This document shows positions 1-8,557 of a stretch of DNA of 54,855 nucleotides, in pieces (position 1 is the stretch's first letter; every line of letters begins with the position of its first letter). The translations under genes were made by a program, and so were the position numbers. This DNA comes from Colivivens sp963640465 (GTDB lineage: Bacteria; Bacteroidota; Bacteroidia; Bacteroidales; Bacteroidaceae). Location of the stretch: NCBI GenBank assembly GCA_963640465.1, contig CAVHYP010000010.1, forward strand, positions 1-54,855, read 5' to 3'. The notes beneath the pieces are model-generated. The model saw nothing but the letters and a program-made list of their open reading frames with translations. It made no database searches and was not told the DNA's origin.

Positions 1-109
1 GATAGTTCTGCCAAAGCGTCAGGCCGCTTGCGCCAGCCACGATGGCACCTGCATCCAGGTAATTGTTGAGCGACACCGCAATGGTGCTCTTTAGACTGCC
101 TTTACTCAT
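1..109 (-). CDS. MFS sugar transporter, N-terminal fragment (runs off window)
   Basis: Only the first 36 residues are inside the window. They begin MSKGSLKSTIAVSLNNYLDA and continue into a glycine/alanine-rich segment, which resembles the cytoplasmic start and first membrane helix of MFS sugar porters. The ATG lies 5 nt beyond the rhaA stop codon, so it is almost certainly the third gene of the rhamnose operon and would import L-rhamnose or a related sugar. The usual Bacteroides RhaT starts differently in my memory, so this is a different carrier family. Too little is visible to name the substrate from sequence. Confidence 0.6.
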   Translation of the reverse strand, partial: MSKGSLKSTIAVSLNNYLDAGAIVAGASGLTLWQNY

Positions 110-114
110 GACGC

Positions 115-1365
115 TTATCTTTTTGAGAGAACCATCTTCTCGTAATTTTCTATCTCTGCTATGTAATCCTCGCCAACGGGTATGTCGTTTTTGAGATTGA
201 AGTAATCGTAAACGGCACCGAATGGCATGGTTTTCATCTCTTCTAATAGTGCGAGCCGCTGGAACAATTTACTCTCATCTTCGTATTTGCGCAATGCATC
301 GAGTGGTTCGAGAAATGCTTGCAGCAAGGATTTCTGTGCTGCACGTACACCTATTATGTATGCACCTATACGGTTGATGGAACCATCGAAGTAATCGAGT
401 CCGATGTGGGCACGATCGAGGGCGTTGGCACGGACAAGCTCGGAGAAAAGATTGCGTGTATTGTCATCGAAGAGTGTCACATGGTCTGAATCCCAGTGCA
501 TCGGGCGAGATACGTGGAGCATCAGTTCGGGCACGAAAAGCAGAAGGGCAGAAACTGCATCCGACACATTTTCCGTAGGTTCGTAGTGACCGGTGTCGAG
601 AGTGTACATTACGTTGTTCTTAGCACAATAACCTGCATAAAAATCGTGTGAGCCTACTGTGTATGCTTCCAGTCCGATACCGAATAGCTTGGCTTCCAGA
701 CATGTTTTCATGTTGGGTAGTTTCTCTGTCAATATCTCGTCCAAACTGTTCTTCAATATCTCGCGGTAACGTCCTTTCTCTACTGTAATGTCCTTTGAAC
801 CGTCATGAACCCAAATGTTCATGATGCATGGGTCTCCTTGATATTTACCCATGGTATCGGCAATGCGACGGCAACGCTTGGTGTGCTCAATCCAGAAGTC
901 ACGTATGGCTTTGTTGGGATTGGAAAGGGACAGACTGCCGCTCTTGGGGTGAGAGAATGAAGTGGAGTTGAAATCAAGTTTCAGATTATGCTCCTTTGCC
1001 CATTGCATCCAGCCAGTGAACTGTTCTACACTCACTTGGTCGCGGTCGATAGACTTGCCGTTGAACTCTCCGTAAATCTCGTGCAGGTTCAGACGGAATG
1101 TACCAGCCAACAGACTTAGTACTTTCTCTATGTCTTGGCGCATCTCTCCGATGTTGGTCGCTTTGCCCGGATAGTTTCCAGTGGACTGGATGCCACCTGA
1201 GGCAGCTTCGCCACGTTCAAATCCCACCACGTCATCCGTCTGCCAGCAATGCAGGGAGATTGGTGTCTTGTCCAAAGTCTCGATTGCTTTGTCTGTGTCT
1301 ACGCCTAGAGCAGCATAGCGCTCTTTTGCAATCTCGTAGTTCTTAATAATCAAATCTTTTTTCAT
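115..1365 (-). CDS. rhaA: L-rhamnose isomerase
   Basis: Cytoplasmic metal-dependent isomerase that converts L-rhamnose to L-rhamnulose, the first step of rhamnose breakdown. The 416-residue length fits the family. The N-terminal stretch SLHCWQTDDVVGFE and the internal segments EAKLFGIGLEAYTVGSHDFY, LDTGHYEPTENVSD and HVSRPMHWDSDHV carry the conserved Glu/Asp/His metal and substrate ligands of the RhaA TIM barrel. It sits 33 nt downstream of rhaB and 5 nt upstream of a sugar MFS gene, so one transcript probably carries kinase, isomerase and transporter. No regulator of the AraC/RhaR type is visible beside it. Confidence 0.95.
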   Translation of the reverse strand: MKKDLIIKNYEIAKERYAALGVDTDKAIETLDKTPISLHCWQTDDVVGFERGEAASGGIQSTGNYPGKATNIGEMRQDIEKVLSLLAGTFRLNLHEIYGEFNGKSIDRDQVSVEQFTGWMQWAKEHNLKLDFNSTSFSHPKSGSLSLSNPNKAIRDFWIEHTKRCRRIADTMGKYQGDPCIMNIWVHDGSKDITVEKGRYREILKNSLDEILTEKLPNMKTCLEAKLFGIGLEAYTVGSHDFYAGYCAKNNVMYTLDTGHYEPTENVSDAVSALLLFVPELMLHVSRPMHWDSDHVTLFDDNTRNLFSELVRANALDRAHIGLDYFDGSINRIGAYIIGVRAAQKSLLQAFLEPLDALRKYEDESKLFQRLALLEEMKTMPFGAVYDYFNLKNDIPVGEDYIAEIENYEKMVLSKR

Positions 1366-1398
1366 TGTTAGTTTAGTTGTTGGATAGTTTCTGCTCTG

Positions 1399-2871
1399 TT
1401 ATTTGATGATTCTCTGGAATCGGTCGTATGCTTTGTCCCATACTTCTTTGTCATGTGGGACAAACTTCTTTCTCTCAATGGAGTTTGCGATGATTTGTCG
1501 CATCTCCCAAATGTCTTTCACGAGCCCTGATGCCTTGGCTTGCAACATGATATTGCCAATGGCTGTACCTTCCTGGGGCCCTGCATAGACTGTGACATCA
1601 CAACTGTCGGCAGTGAATTGGTTGAGGTAGTTGTTGAGTGAACCTCCTCCAATGATGTGCAGTACGTTGATGTCGAAGTCTGCAAATTCTTTGAGCCATG
1701 TGAAAACCTGGCGGTAGCGCAGGGCAAGACTGTCGAAGATGCAACGGCAAGTTTCTGCATAACCTTGTGGTACATGTTGCCCGGTCTCCTTGCAAAAATC
1801 TTGTATTGCATCAATCATTGAGGATGGGTTGACGAACGTGTTGTCATCGGGATTGATGAGACTTTGGAATGGCTTTTGCTTTGACATCTCGGCTTGTAGG
1901 TCGCTGTGCGACTTGGGCGCATCAGTCCATTCCTGACGGCAACGCTCATAAATCCACATGCCACAGATGTTTTTGAGAAAGCGAGTCGTGCCGTCAATGC
2001 CTCCTTCGTTTGTGAAATTGAAACTGAAGCTGCGGTTGTTGATAATGGCTTTCTTGGATTCTATCCCCATCAGACTCCATGTACCCGAACTGAGATAGGC
2101 AAATTCTCTGTCTTTCGCTGGAACGGCAGCCACTGCGCTTGCTGTGTCGTGACCGGCAACTGCTACAACAGGTATTGCGCCCAGTCCTGTAATTCTTTGG
2201 ACTTCTTCTGTAAGGGCTCCGATGACAGTGCCAGGGCTTGTCATCTCTCCGAATTGTGAACGCTTCAACCCGAGACTCTCTATCAGTTCAATGTCCAAAT
2301 CCTTAGTATTTGGATTGAGAATCTGTGATGTTGAGGCTACCGTGTATTCGCATATTGTTTTGCCCGTAAGCATATAACTCAATGCGTCTGGGATAAAGAG
2401 AATTTTTTCTGCATTCTCCAAGGCAACGTTACCGGCATTGCGCATTGAGTAAAGCTGGAACAGCGAGTTGAAGTTCATGAATTGTATGCCAGTCTTTTCG
2501 TAAACTTTGTCCTTGCTGATTGCCTCGTTAAAGTATTTCTCCATTACTCCGAACGTATGTGGGTCTCTGTATGACAGAGGATTGCCCAATATGGCATTGT
2601 CCTTGCCTATGCATAAAAAATCGCATCCCCAAGTGTCTATGCCTATGCTCTTGATGAGGATGTTGCTTTGCGCAACCAACTTCAGCCCCCTTATGATTTC
2701 ATTGTAAAGTGCATAGATGTCCCAGTAGAAATGCCCGCCGGTTTCTATGATATGATTGCTGAAGCGAGTCAGTTCTTCCAACTCAAGCTTGCCCTCTGTC
2801 AAATGTCCGATGACCGTCCTTCCGCTGGTGGCACCCAAATCTACTGCAAAAAAGTTCTTTGTTTGTTCCAT
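1399..2871 (-). CDS. rhaB: rhamnulokinase
   Basis: FGGY-family sugar kinase that phosphorylates L-rhamnulose to L-rhamnulose 1-phosphate with ATP. The 490-residue protein opens with the phosphate-binding motif FFAVDLGATSGRTVIG, has the conserved GIDTWGCDF and AVAGHDTASAVAAVP segments and the C-terminal ATP-site motif IIGGGSLNNYLNQ. It is the first gene of the rhamnose operon, with its ATG about 80 nt from a good TAnnTTTG box. Aldolase RhaD is not in the window and may lie beyond position 1 or elsewhere. Confidence 0.95.
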   Translation of the reverse strand: MEQTKNFFAVDLGATSGRTVIGHLTEGKLELEELTRFSNHIIETGGHFYWDIYALYNEIIRGLKLVAQSNILIKSIGIDTWGCDFLCIGKDNAILGNPLSYRDPHTFGVMEKYFNEAISKDKVYEKTGIQFMNFNSLFQLYSMRNAGNVALENAEKILFIPDALSYMLTGKTICEYTVASTSQILNPNTKDLDIELIESLGLKRSQFGEMTSPGTVIGALTEEVQRITGLGAIPVVAVAGHDTASAVAAVPAKDREFAYLSSGTWSLMGIESKKAIINNRSFSFNFTNEGGIDGTTRFLKNICGMWIYERCRQEWTDAPKSHSDLQAEMSKQKPFQSLINPDDNTFVNPSSMIDAIQDFCKETGQHVPQGYAETCRCIFDSLALRYRQVFTWLKEFADFDINVLHIIGGGSLNNYLNQFTADSCDVTVYAGPQEGTAIGNIMLQAKASGLVKDIWEMRQIIANSIERKKFVPHDKEVWDKAYDRFQRIIK

Positions 2872-2948
2872 CCTTTATCAATTATATTTTTATGCCCATT
2901 TGCTTTGCATTGCTGGATTCATCTTCTATGAAGATAGAAACCTAGTTG

Positions 2949-2956
2949 CAAATGTA
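2949..2956 (-). promoter_or_regulatory. -7 promoter element of the rhamnose operon
   Basis: The minus strand reads TACATTTG, an exact match to the Bacteroidetes TAnnTTTG box, about 80 nt before the rhaB ATG. A GTTG lies upstream at a slightly short distance (16 nt). No clear operator repeat is visible between this box and rhaB. Confidence 0.6.
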
Positions 2957-3035
2957 GCAAAAAAATGGCAGACAACTCTTCACTCTTACCATGTATTTGC
3001 GCTTGGATGCGTTTCTTGTGTATAATGGACATCCT

Positions 3036-4469
3036 TTACTTGTTCGGTCTCGGTATCTTATAGCCTAAGATAGCGACGATGCAACTCATGATTGGGCTGA
3101 TGATGCAGAAGAAACAGAAGGGAAAATAGACGAGGGTTGGGATGCCGAGAACTGTGCTCTGCGTCATTCCGCATGCAGTCCAAGGAACCAACACTGATGT
3201 GACAGTGGCTGAATCTTCTGTGGAACGGCTGAGCAGTTCGGGCCGGTAACCTCGATCTCGGTATTCTTCTTTATAGATGGAGCAGTTCATGATGATGGAA
3301 AGGAACTGGTCGCCCATGATGAGGTTGAGCAAACATCCGGTTGCCACACTGGAGCAGACGAGTGAAGCTGTGCTGCGTATGTAGCGGAGCAATGTGCTTG
3401 TGAGACTCTTGAGCATGCCGCTGGCTACCATGCACGAACCGAACGACATGGCACAAAGAATGAGCCAAATGGTATTGAGCATCCCTGCCATGCCTCGTGT
3501 GGCTACAAGTTCGTTGATGGCTTGATAGCCAGTGTCTACTTGAGTAGAGGTGTAGCAAGTCTTCATCAGTCCTATGAAGAGTGATTTCACAGTCACAGAA
3601 GTCTCGCCTGCAATATTGGCAAGCACCTCGGGCTGTAGCACTGTAGCACAAATACATGCGACAAGGGAGGAAAGAAGCAGGGTGATGAGCGACGGCACTT
3701 TTTTGTAGATGAGCCAACCTGTGTAGGCTGGAACGAGGAGCGTTAGCCAACTGATGTTGAATCCTTGTGCGAGTCCGTCGGTGTACATTGTTACTTCCAT
3801 AGTTTTGCCGTTGTAGAAGAGACCCATGACGAGATATAGGATGAGGGAGATGGTCATGCTCGGTATGGTGGTGTAGAGCATGAACCGAATATGTGTGAAG
3901 AGGTCTGCACCTGCCATGCTGGATGCCAATACTGTTGTGTCGCTCATTGGCGAGAGTTTGTCGCCGAAGTACGCACCTGATATGACTGCTCCAGCTGTAT
4001 AAGGCTCGGGGATCCCCAGCGCGGTGCCGATTCCCATCAAGGCAATGCCAATGGTGGCAATGGTGGTCCACGATGTTCCGGTCATTACTGATATGATGGC
4101 AGATATGATGCAGGCGCAAGGAAGGAAGAATATGGGCGACATAATCTGCACACCATAGTATATAAGGGTGGGTACGACTCCGCTTATCATCCATGTGGCA
4201 GACATCATGCCGATGAGTAAAAGCAGGAGTATGGAAACTGCTGCATCGCCGACTGTGGACTTGATGCGTTCTTCGAATACGGACCAAGGAGTTTTGTACA
4301 CCTTCATGGAAAGTGCCACGCACACGGCTGTAGCTATCATCATTGCAACTTGGGATGCTCCCGAAAGTGCATCGTCGGGGAAATACAGCAGGGCACAGGC
4401 TATCAGTGCAATGAGTGACAGTAGGGGTAGCAATGCAATGATGGGATGTGGATGAGTGGAAATCTTCAT
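3036..4469 (-). CDS. nhaC: NhaC-family Na+/H+ antiporter
   Basis: Inner-membrane antiporter expected to exchange external protons for internal sodium. The 477 residues form about 11-12 hydrophobic helices. The segment GTSWTTIATIGIALMGIGTA followed by GAYFGDKLSPMSDTTVLASS is diagnostic of NhaC (the SPMSDTT core lies in the transport site). The N-terminus is a short cytoplasmic stretch with a helix PIIALLPLLSLIALIACALL. It stands alone between rhaB and efp. The nearest promoter-like box (TACTTTCG, minus strand, 4561-4568) has one mismatch and overlaps the efp terminator. Some NhaC relatives exchange malate/lactate or arginine/ornithine, and the substrate cannot be proved here. Confidence 0.88.
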   Translation of the reverse strand: MKISTHPHPIIALLPLLSLIALIACALLYFPDDALSGASQVAMMIATAVCVALSMKVYKTPWSVFEERIKSTVGDAAVSILLLLLIGMMSATWMISGVVPTLIYYGVQIMSPIFFLPCACIISAIISVMTGTSWTTIATIGIALMGIGTALGIPEPYTAGAVISGAYFGDKLSPMSDTTVLASSMAGADLFTHIRFMLYTTIPSMTISLILYLVMGLFYNGKTMEVTMYTDGLAQGFNISWLTLLVPAYTGWLIYKKVPSLITLLLSSLVACICATVLQPEVLANIAGETSVTVKSLFIGLMKTCYTSTQVDTGYQAINELVATRGMAGMLNTIWLILCAMSFGSCMVASGMLKSLTSTLLRYIRSTASLVCSSVATGCLLNLIMGDQFLSIIMNCSIYKEEYRDRGYRPELLSRSTEDSATVTSVLVPWTACGMTQSTVLGIPTLVYFPFCFFCIISPIMSCIVAILGYKIPRPNK

Positions 4470-4555
4470 GTTTCTTTTGGACTGCTAATGAGAACTGGTG
4501 TGTATGGGATTGAAATGTATGTGAGACTGGAGTGTGTATGCGACTGGGAATGTGA

Positions 4556-4597
4556 GAAAACGAAAGTAGGAAGAAAACTACTTTGTTTTCCTCCTAC
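4556..4597 (-). terminator. Rho-independent terminator after efp
   Basis: Read on the minus strand, 4597-4566 forms a 13-bp stem (GTAGGAGGAAAAC with GTTTTCTTCCTAC, one G-U pair) around a 6-nt loop, followed by a T-rich stretch TTTCGTTTTC. It lies 33 nt past the efp stop codon and separates efp from nhaC. Confidence 0.75.
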
Positions 4598-4629
4598 TCG
4601 CATTTATTGAGTCTGTAATGTGTGTTCTC

Positions 4630-5202
4630 TTATGACTTGCGGGAAACATAGCTTCCGTCGCGTGTGTCAACCTCAATCATGTCGCCTTCGTTGATAAACA
4701 GTGGAACGCGGATTTCAACACCTGTTTCCAGAGTTGCAGGCTTGGTAGCGTTTGTTGCTGTGTCGCCTTTGAGTCCAGGCTCTGTATAAGTTACTTTGAG
4801 GATAATCTTTACAGGGGCTTCTGCTGTCAGAATTGCACCTGTCTGGTCGTCTATTGATGCCATAACCATGCTTTCTCCTTCCTTGAGGAAGTCTCCGCCA
4901 GTGATCAAGTCTTTGTTGATGTTGACTTGTTCGAATGTCTCTGTATTCATGAATACCATGTCCTCTCCTTCTTTATAGAGGTATTGGAACTGCTGGTGTG
5001 AAACGGTCACGTCGTCCAACTTTGCGGAAACAATCCAAGTACGTTCGAGTACTCGTCCGTCTTCCACGTTGCGGAGCTTTGTGATCATGACTGTGTTTCC
5101 TTTACCTGGTTTCTTGTGAAGGAAATCGATTACTACCCAAATTTTGCCGTCATCGAGGCGGAGGCAAACGCCTTTCTTAATGTCACCTGCTAAAATAGCC
5201 AT
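4630..5202 (-). CDS. efp: elongation factor P
   Basis: Translation factor that binds the ribosome between P and E sites and relieves stalling at polyproline stretches. The 190-residue length and three-domain OB/KOW layout are typical. The functional loop is KPGKGN at residues 31-36, with Lys34 at the tip where related proteins carry a modification. The C-terminal domain ends EVDTRDGSYVSRKS, close to the family consensus. No epmA/epmB-like or earP-like modifying enzyme is beside it. It is transcribed divergently from rpmH, each with its own promoter, and closed by a strong hairpin terminator. Confidence 0.95.
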   Translation of the reverse strand: MAILAGDIKKGVCLRLDDGKIWVVIDFLHKKPGKGNTVMITKLRNVEDGRVLERTWIVSAKLDDVTVSHQQFQYLYKEGEDMVFMNTETFEQVNINKDLITGGDFLKEGESMVMASIDDQTGAILTAEAPVKIILKVTYTEPGLKGDTATNATKPATLETGVEIRVPLFINEGDMIEVDTRDGSYVSRKS

Positions 5203-5267
5203 ACTGCTTTAGTTGTATTTAAATGAACTTTTTGTTTATATTGTAACCCATGAATTGAAATCGAGTG

Positions 5268-5275
5268 CAAAATTA
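5268..5275 (-). promoter_or_regulatory. -7 promoter element of efp
   Basis: The minus strand reads TAATTTTG, an exact TAnnTTTG match about 66 nt before the efp ATG, giving an expected leader of about 55-60 nt. It is back to back with the rpmH promoter. Confidence 0.65.
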
Positions 5276-5327
5276 GGGGTTTTTTGTAAGAGAACAAAGA
5301 AAAACACGTGAAAAAAAGAAGTTTCTT

Positions 5328-5358
5328 TTTGTCGGATGACATAAAATGACTAAATTTG
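5328..5358 (+). promoter_or_regulatory. Consensus Bacteroidetes promoter of rpmH
   Basis: TTTG at 5328-5331, exactly 19 nt, then TAAATTTG at 5351-5358. This is a full match to the two-box consensus for the primary sigma factor of Bacteroidetes and fits a heavily expressed ribosomal protein gene. The expected start site is near 5365, leaving a leader of about 80 nt. Confidence 0.85.
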
Positions 5359-5447
5359 CACGCTGTTTGCGCAATATACAGTGATTTTGGCTGGTGTTGC
5401 ACTGCGAACCGTATGTAGTCAATAGTAATAAATTAAACAGATAGAAA

Positions 5448-5603
5448 ATGAAAAGAACGTTTCAACCGCACAACCGTAAAAGAATCAACAAGCACGGTTT
5501 TCGTCAGCGCATGACAACAAAGAATGGTCGTCGCGTATTGTCTGCTCGTCGTAAGAAAGGACGCAAGTCTCTTACAGTTTCAAATGAGTTCCACGGAAAA
5601 TAA
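5448..5603 (+). CDS. rpmH: 50S ribosomal protein L34
   Basis: Short basic protein of 51 residues starting MKRTFQPHNRKRINKHGFRQ and continuing with the RM-T-NGR-VL--RR-KGR pattern that defines L34. It is part of the large ribosomal subunit and binds 23S rRNA. The ATG at 5448 gives the classical MKRT(F/Y)QP start. It lies after a consensus promoter and before a clear terminator, so it appears to be a one-gene unit. In many bacteria rpmH is next to rnpA and dnaA; here its neighbours are efp and porT instead. Confidence 0.98.
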   Translation: MKRTFQPHNRKRINKHGFRQRMTTKNGRRVLSARRKKGRKSLTVSNEFHGK

Positions 5604-5631
5604 CCTTCGTATAGGCAAGACGATAAGGTAT

Positions 5632-5664
5632 AAGGCTGAGAGTAACAATCTCAGCTTTTTTTTT
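5632..5664 (+). terminator. Rho-independent terminator after rpmH
   Basis: GCTGAGA (5635-5641) pairs with TCTCAGC (5649-5655) around a 7-nt loop, followed by nine T residues (5656-5664). It lies 30 nt past the rpmH stop. Confidence 0.85.
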
Positions 5665-5731
5665 CAAAGGATGTGACGATGCAGAGTTTATGTCAATACA
5701 ATAAAATCAGACTTTTGACGTTTGTACAAGT

Positions 5732-6475
5732 ATGTGGACGGTAAAATCAAATAGAATCGTAAGGCGGCTGCTGATGATGGCAGTTGGTCTTGGGTGCTCT
5801 GCATTCTTCGCAGGTGGGTTTGCCTGTGCCCAAACTCGTAAGGTAATGAACCGCCCTTATATCGACCAGCGCCCATTCCATTACGGATTCCTTGCCGGGA
5901 TAAGTCTGCAGGATATTGAGTACGAGAACAATGGTTTTATTGATGAGAGCGGAAACCAGTGGTATGCCGATGTCCCCGGTTACGAACCGGGCTTCTGTGT
6001 GGGCATTCTTGGTGAAATGAAGATAAACAACTACATTTCGCTTCGGGCAATACCTACAATTCATTTCGGCGAGAAGAACACACGCTTCGTGAATTACACA
6101 ACGGGCGAGAGTAATGTGCAGAACATGAAGTCAACTTACATTTCTCTGCCTATCGATGCAAAGTTCTCGGGTGAACGGTTCAACAACTTCCGTCCGTACG
6201 TGATGTGTGGAGTGAACCCAGTGTACGACCTTACGGTGAAGAAGCAACGTAATTTGCTACTGAAACATTTCGATTGTTTCCTCGAAGTGGGCTTGGGCTG
6301 TGACTTCTATCTGCCTTTCTTCAAATTCATTCCTGAAATTAAATTCTGTTATGGTCTTGCCAACATCGTAGACAAGAACCGTACAGACATTACAGAGGCA
6401 ACTCCAATGGTTTATACCAATTCTGTGAATGGAGGACGCAACAAGATGGTTGTGATTACATTCTACATTGAGTAG
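5732..6475 (+). CDS. porT: PorT-like outer-membrane beta-barrel protein (type IX secretion)
   Basis: A 247-residue secreted protein with a basic N-terminus, a hydrophobic helix at about residues 13-32 and a likely cleavage after FACA. The rest alternates polar and aromatic residues as in an 8-stranded barrel and ends in IE after a strand-like VVITFY. The segments HYGFLAGISLQDIEY and FNNFRPYVMCGVNPVYDL resemble PorT of Porphyromonas, a membrane component needed for type IX secretion. The length (about 240) agrees. A sorting-domain-like tail on the GH2 enzyme in this window fits a working T9SS. No TAnnTTTG box is visible in front. A generic outer-membrane barrel of the PorT superfamily is the alternative. 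Confidence 0.7.
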   Translation: MWTVKSNRIVRRLLMMAVGLGCSAFFAGGFACAQTRKVMNRPYIDQRPFHYGFLAGISLQDIEYENNGFIDESGNQWYADVPGYEPGFCVGILGEMKINNYISLRAIPTIHFGEKNTRFVNYTTGESNVQNMKSTYISLPIDAKFSGERFNNFRPYVMCGVNPVYDLTVKKQRNLLLKHFDCFLEVGLGCDFYLPFFKFIPEIKFCYGLANIVDKNRTDITEATPMVYTNSVNGGRNKMVVITFYIE

Positions 6476-6733
6476 GGAAAAATGTTCCCTTGGGTAAGCA
6501 GGAAAGTTCCATTAAGTAAGCAGAAAAAAAGTTTCTCTTGACTGTGTAAGGACGAATGCATGGGTGGGAGTGCGTAGTATGGCGTATGTAGCCATGTCCA
6601 ATTCCTGTGCTTATGTTGTGGAATGTATTGCTCAAGCCTTGTTCTATCCCCGAGCTTGTCTGTCGTTGTACGATGAAAAGCGAAAGGCATACGGGGGTAA
6701 TTCTTTGAACCAATCTAAAAAAAATGGCGAACC
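6476..6733. other. Intergenic stretch with short hairpin and direct repeat
   Basis: No gene is supported here. Just after the porT stop a small hairpin (GGGAA 6475-6479 with TTCCC 6485-6489) is followed by two related copies of a GTTCC-TT-GTAAGCAG-AAA pattern (about 6484-6530). No T-run follows the hairpin, so a terminator is doubtful. The remainder shows nothing that I recognise. Confidence 0.4.
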
Positions 6734-6765
6734 TTTGATTTTGAATGATATTTTGTCTATATTTG
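6734..6765 (+). promoter_or_regulatory. Promoter of the GT2-radC operon
   Basis: TTTG at 6734-6737, 20 nt, then TATATTTG at 6758-6765. Both boxes match the Bacteroidetes consensus. The expected transcript starts near 6772, about 25 nt before the glycosyltransferase ATG. Confidence 0.75.
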
Positions 6766-6796
6766 CAGTGAGTAATAAAACGAAATTGAAAAAAGG

Positions 6797-7810
6797 ATGC
6801 AATACTCTATCGTCATACCAGTGTTCAATCGTCCCGACGAGGTTGATGAACTGCTTCAAAGCCTGACGGAACAGACGATTAGTGATTTCGAAGTCATCAT
6901 CGTTGAGGATGGGTCGGAAACGAAATGTAAGGATGTTGTTGAGAAATACAGGGGTCAGCTACACCTTATATATTATTATAAGAAGAACAGCGGTCCGGGT
7001 GATTCCAGAAATTATGGCGTTGCGAGGGCAAACGGCGAATATGTCATCATACTCGACAGCGACTGTGTGCTCCCTCCGTCTTATCTTGCCGAAGTCGACA
7101 AGGAGCTGCACGACAATCCGTGTGAAGCTTTCGGCGGTCCCGACCGTGCAGGTGATTCGTTCACTCAGGTGCAGAAAGCCATCAGCTACAGCATGACAAG
7201 CTTCTTCACTACGGGCGGCATCAGAGGCGGCAAGAAGAAAATGGACAAGTTCTATCCGCGTTCATTCAATATGGGTGTGCGCAGAGACGTGTACAATAAG
7301 TTGGGCGGCTTCTCCAAGATGCGTTTTGGCGAAGATATAGACTTTAGCATACGCATATTCAAGGCTGGATACATATGCAGGCTTTTCCCGGAGGCATGGG
7401 TCTGGCACAAGAGACGTACGGACATGGAAAAGTTCTTCAAGCAAGTGTTCAACTCCGGCATTGCACGCATCAATCTCGAGAAACGGCATCCTGGAACGAT
7501 GAGACTGGTGCATCTGCTGCCGGCAGTATTCACTATGGGCGTGATTGCTTTGGTCATTGTATCCCTCATCCTCCGTTTGGCTGGTTCTGCATTGTGGATG
7601 TACACAATCCTTCCAGTCGTACTGTTCTGCCTGTTGATATTTATCGACTCGTCAAAGCAATACAAGAGCATGTCCATTGGTGTGTTGTCGGTGGAAGCAG
7701 CCTTTGTACAGCTGTTCGGCTACGGACTCGGTTTCTTGAAAGCATGGTGGCTGAGGTGCATACTGGGCAAGGGCGAGTTCTGTGCTTTCGAAAAGAAGTT
7801 CTATGATTGA
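6797..7810 (+). CDS. family 2 glycosyltransferase, membrane-anchored
   Basis: Inverting glycosyltransferase of 337 residues. The GT-A fold begins at once with YSIVIPVFNRPDEVDELL and VIIVEDGS; the metal/nucleotide-sugar DxD is in VIILDSDC (about residues 88-95). The acceptor-side ED motif is in MRFGEDIDF. Two or three hydrophobic helices follow from about residue 235, so the enzyme should sit on the inner face of the cytoplasmic membrane and add a sugar to a lipid carrier or surface glycan. The substrate cannot be inferred. It is first in a probable operon with radC, the DUF59 gene and lpxH; an lpxH neighbour hints at envelope work but is not proof. Confidence 0.85.
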   Translation: MQYSIVIPVFNRPDEVDELLQSLTEQTISDFEVIIVEDGSETKCKDVVEKYRGQLHLIYYYKKNSGPGDSRNYGVARANGEYVIILDSDCVLPPSYLAEVDKELHDNPCEAFGGPDRAGDSFTQVQKAISYSMTSFFTTGGIRGGKKKMDKFYPRSFNMGVRRDVYNKLGGFSKMRFGEDIDFSIRIFKAGYICRLFPEAWVWHKRRTDMEKFFKQVFNSGIARINLEKRHPGTMRLVHLLPAVFTMGVIALVIVSLILRLAGSALWMYTILPVVLFCLLIFIDSSKQYKSMSIGVLSVEAAFVQLFGYGLGFLKAWWLRCILGKGEFCAFEKKFYD

Positions 7811-7870
7811 TGATTGTGTTTAAGGAGAACTGCTATTGGTGATGTAGAAACAACTGTTACTGATGATGCG

Positions 7871-8557
7871 ATGGATAATGGATCAATAAAGGATTGGGCA
7901 GTGAACGAGCGCCCGCGCGAGAAGATGATGGAGAGGGGAGAACAGGCATTGACAGATGCTGAGCTCCTTGCCATATTGATTGGCTCCGGCACCCAGAAGA
8001 AATCGGCTGTGCAGTTGATGAAAGAAGTGATGGATGCCTGCGACAACCGCCTTTCGTTGCTGAGCAAGATGACATTGGAAGAACTGATGTCGTTCAACGG
8101 GATAGGGGAGGCGAAAGCTTTGACCATCAAGGCGGCAGCCGAGATTGGACGGCGGCGAGCACTGGAGAAAGCCAACGACATCGACCAGATAACAACGGCT
8201 GAGGACGTCTACAACATGATGCATCCGCTGATGCGCGATTTGTCGCATGAGGAGTTTTGGGTTTTGTTGCTCAACAACAATGCACGGGTAATCAAGCGAG
8301 TAAAGCTGAGTAGTGGTGGGCTGACGCAGACCGCAGTCGACATAAGGATGATACTTAAGGAAGCTCTGATTGTGGAGGCAACGAATCTTGTGGTTTGCCA
8401 CAACCATCCTTCGGGCTACATCTATCCGAGCAGGGAAGACGAGAATATAACTAAAAAGATTATGTCGGCTTCAGAAACAATGAACATACGGCTGATAGAC
8501 CATGTGATTGTGACCGACGGACAATATTACAGTTTTGCAGACAATGGAAAAATATGA
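7871..8557 (+). CDS. radC: RadC family JAB-domain protein
   Basis: A protein of 228 residues with an N-terminal helix-hairpin-helix region (LTDAELLAILIGSG, then FNGIGEAKALTIKAAAEIGR) and a C-terminal JAMM/MPN metalloprotein domain. The metal motif HNHPSGYIYPSREDE is intact. Despite its old name, a role in DNA repair is not established; JAMM domains are zinc-dependent peptidase-like folds. I chose the ATG at 7871 because the usual family start is a short tail followed by IKDWAVNERPREK; a TTG 57 nt earlier is in frame but gives an untypical extension. The end overlaps the next gene by 14 nt. Confidence 0.9.
   Translation: MDNGSIKDWAVNERPREKMMERGEQALTDAELLAILIGSGTQKKSAVQLMKEVMDACDNRLSLLSKMTLEELMSFNGIGEAKALTIKAAAEIGRRRALEKANDIDQITTAEDVYNMMHPLMRDLSHEEFWVLLLNNNARVIKRVKLSSGGLTQTAVDIRMILKEALIVEATNLVVCHNHPSGYIYPSREDENITKKIMSASETMNIRLIDHVIVTDGQYYSFADNGKI

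Noticed and set aside
3271..4323. 350-codon minus-strand frame inside nhaC
   Set aside because: It is another frame of nhaC with a His/Arg-rich, non-protein-like composition.
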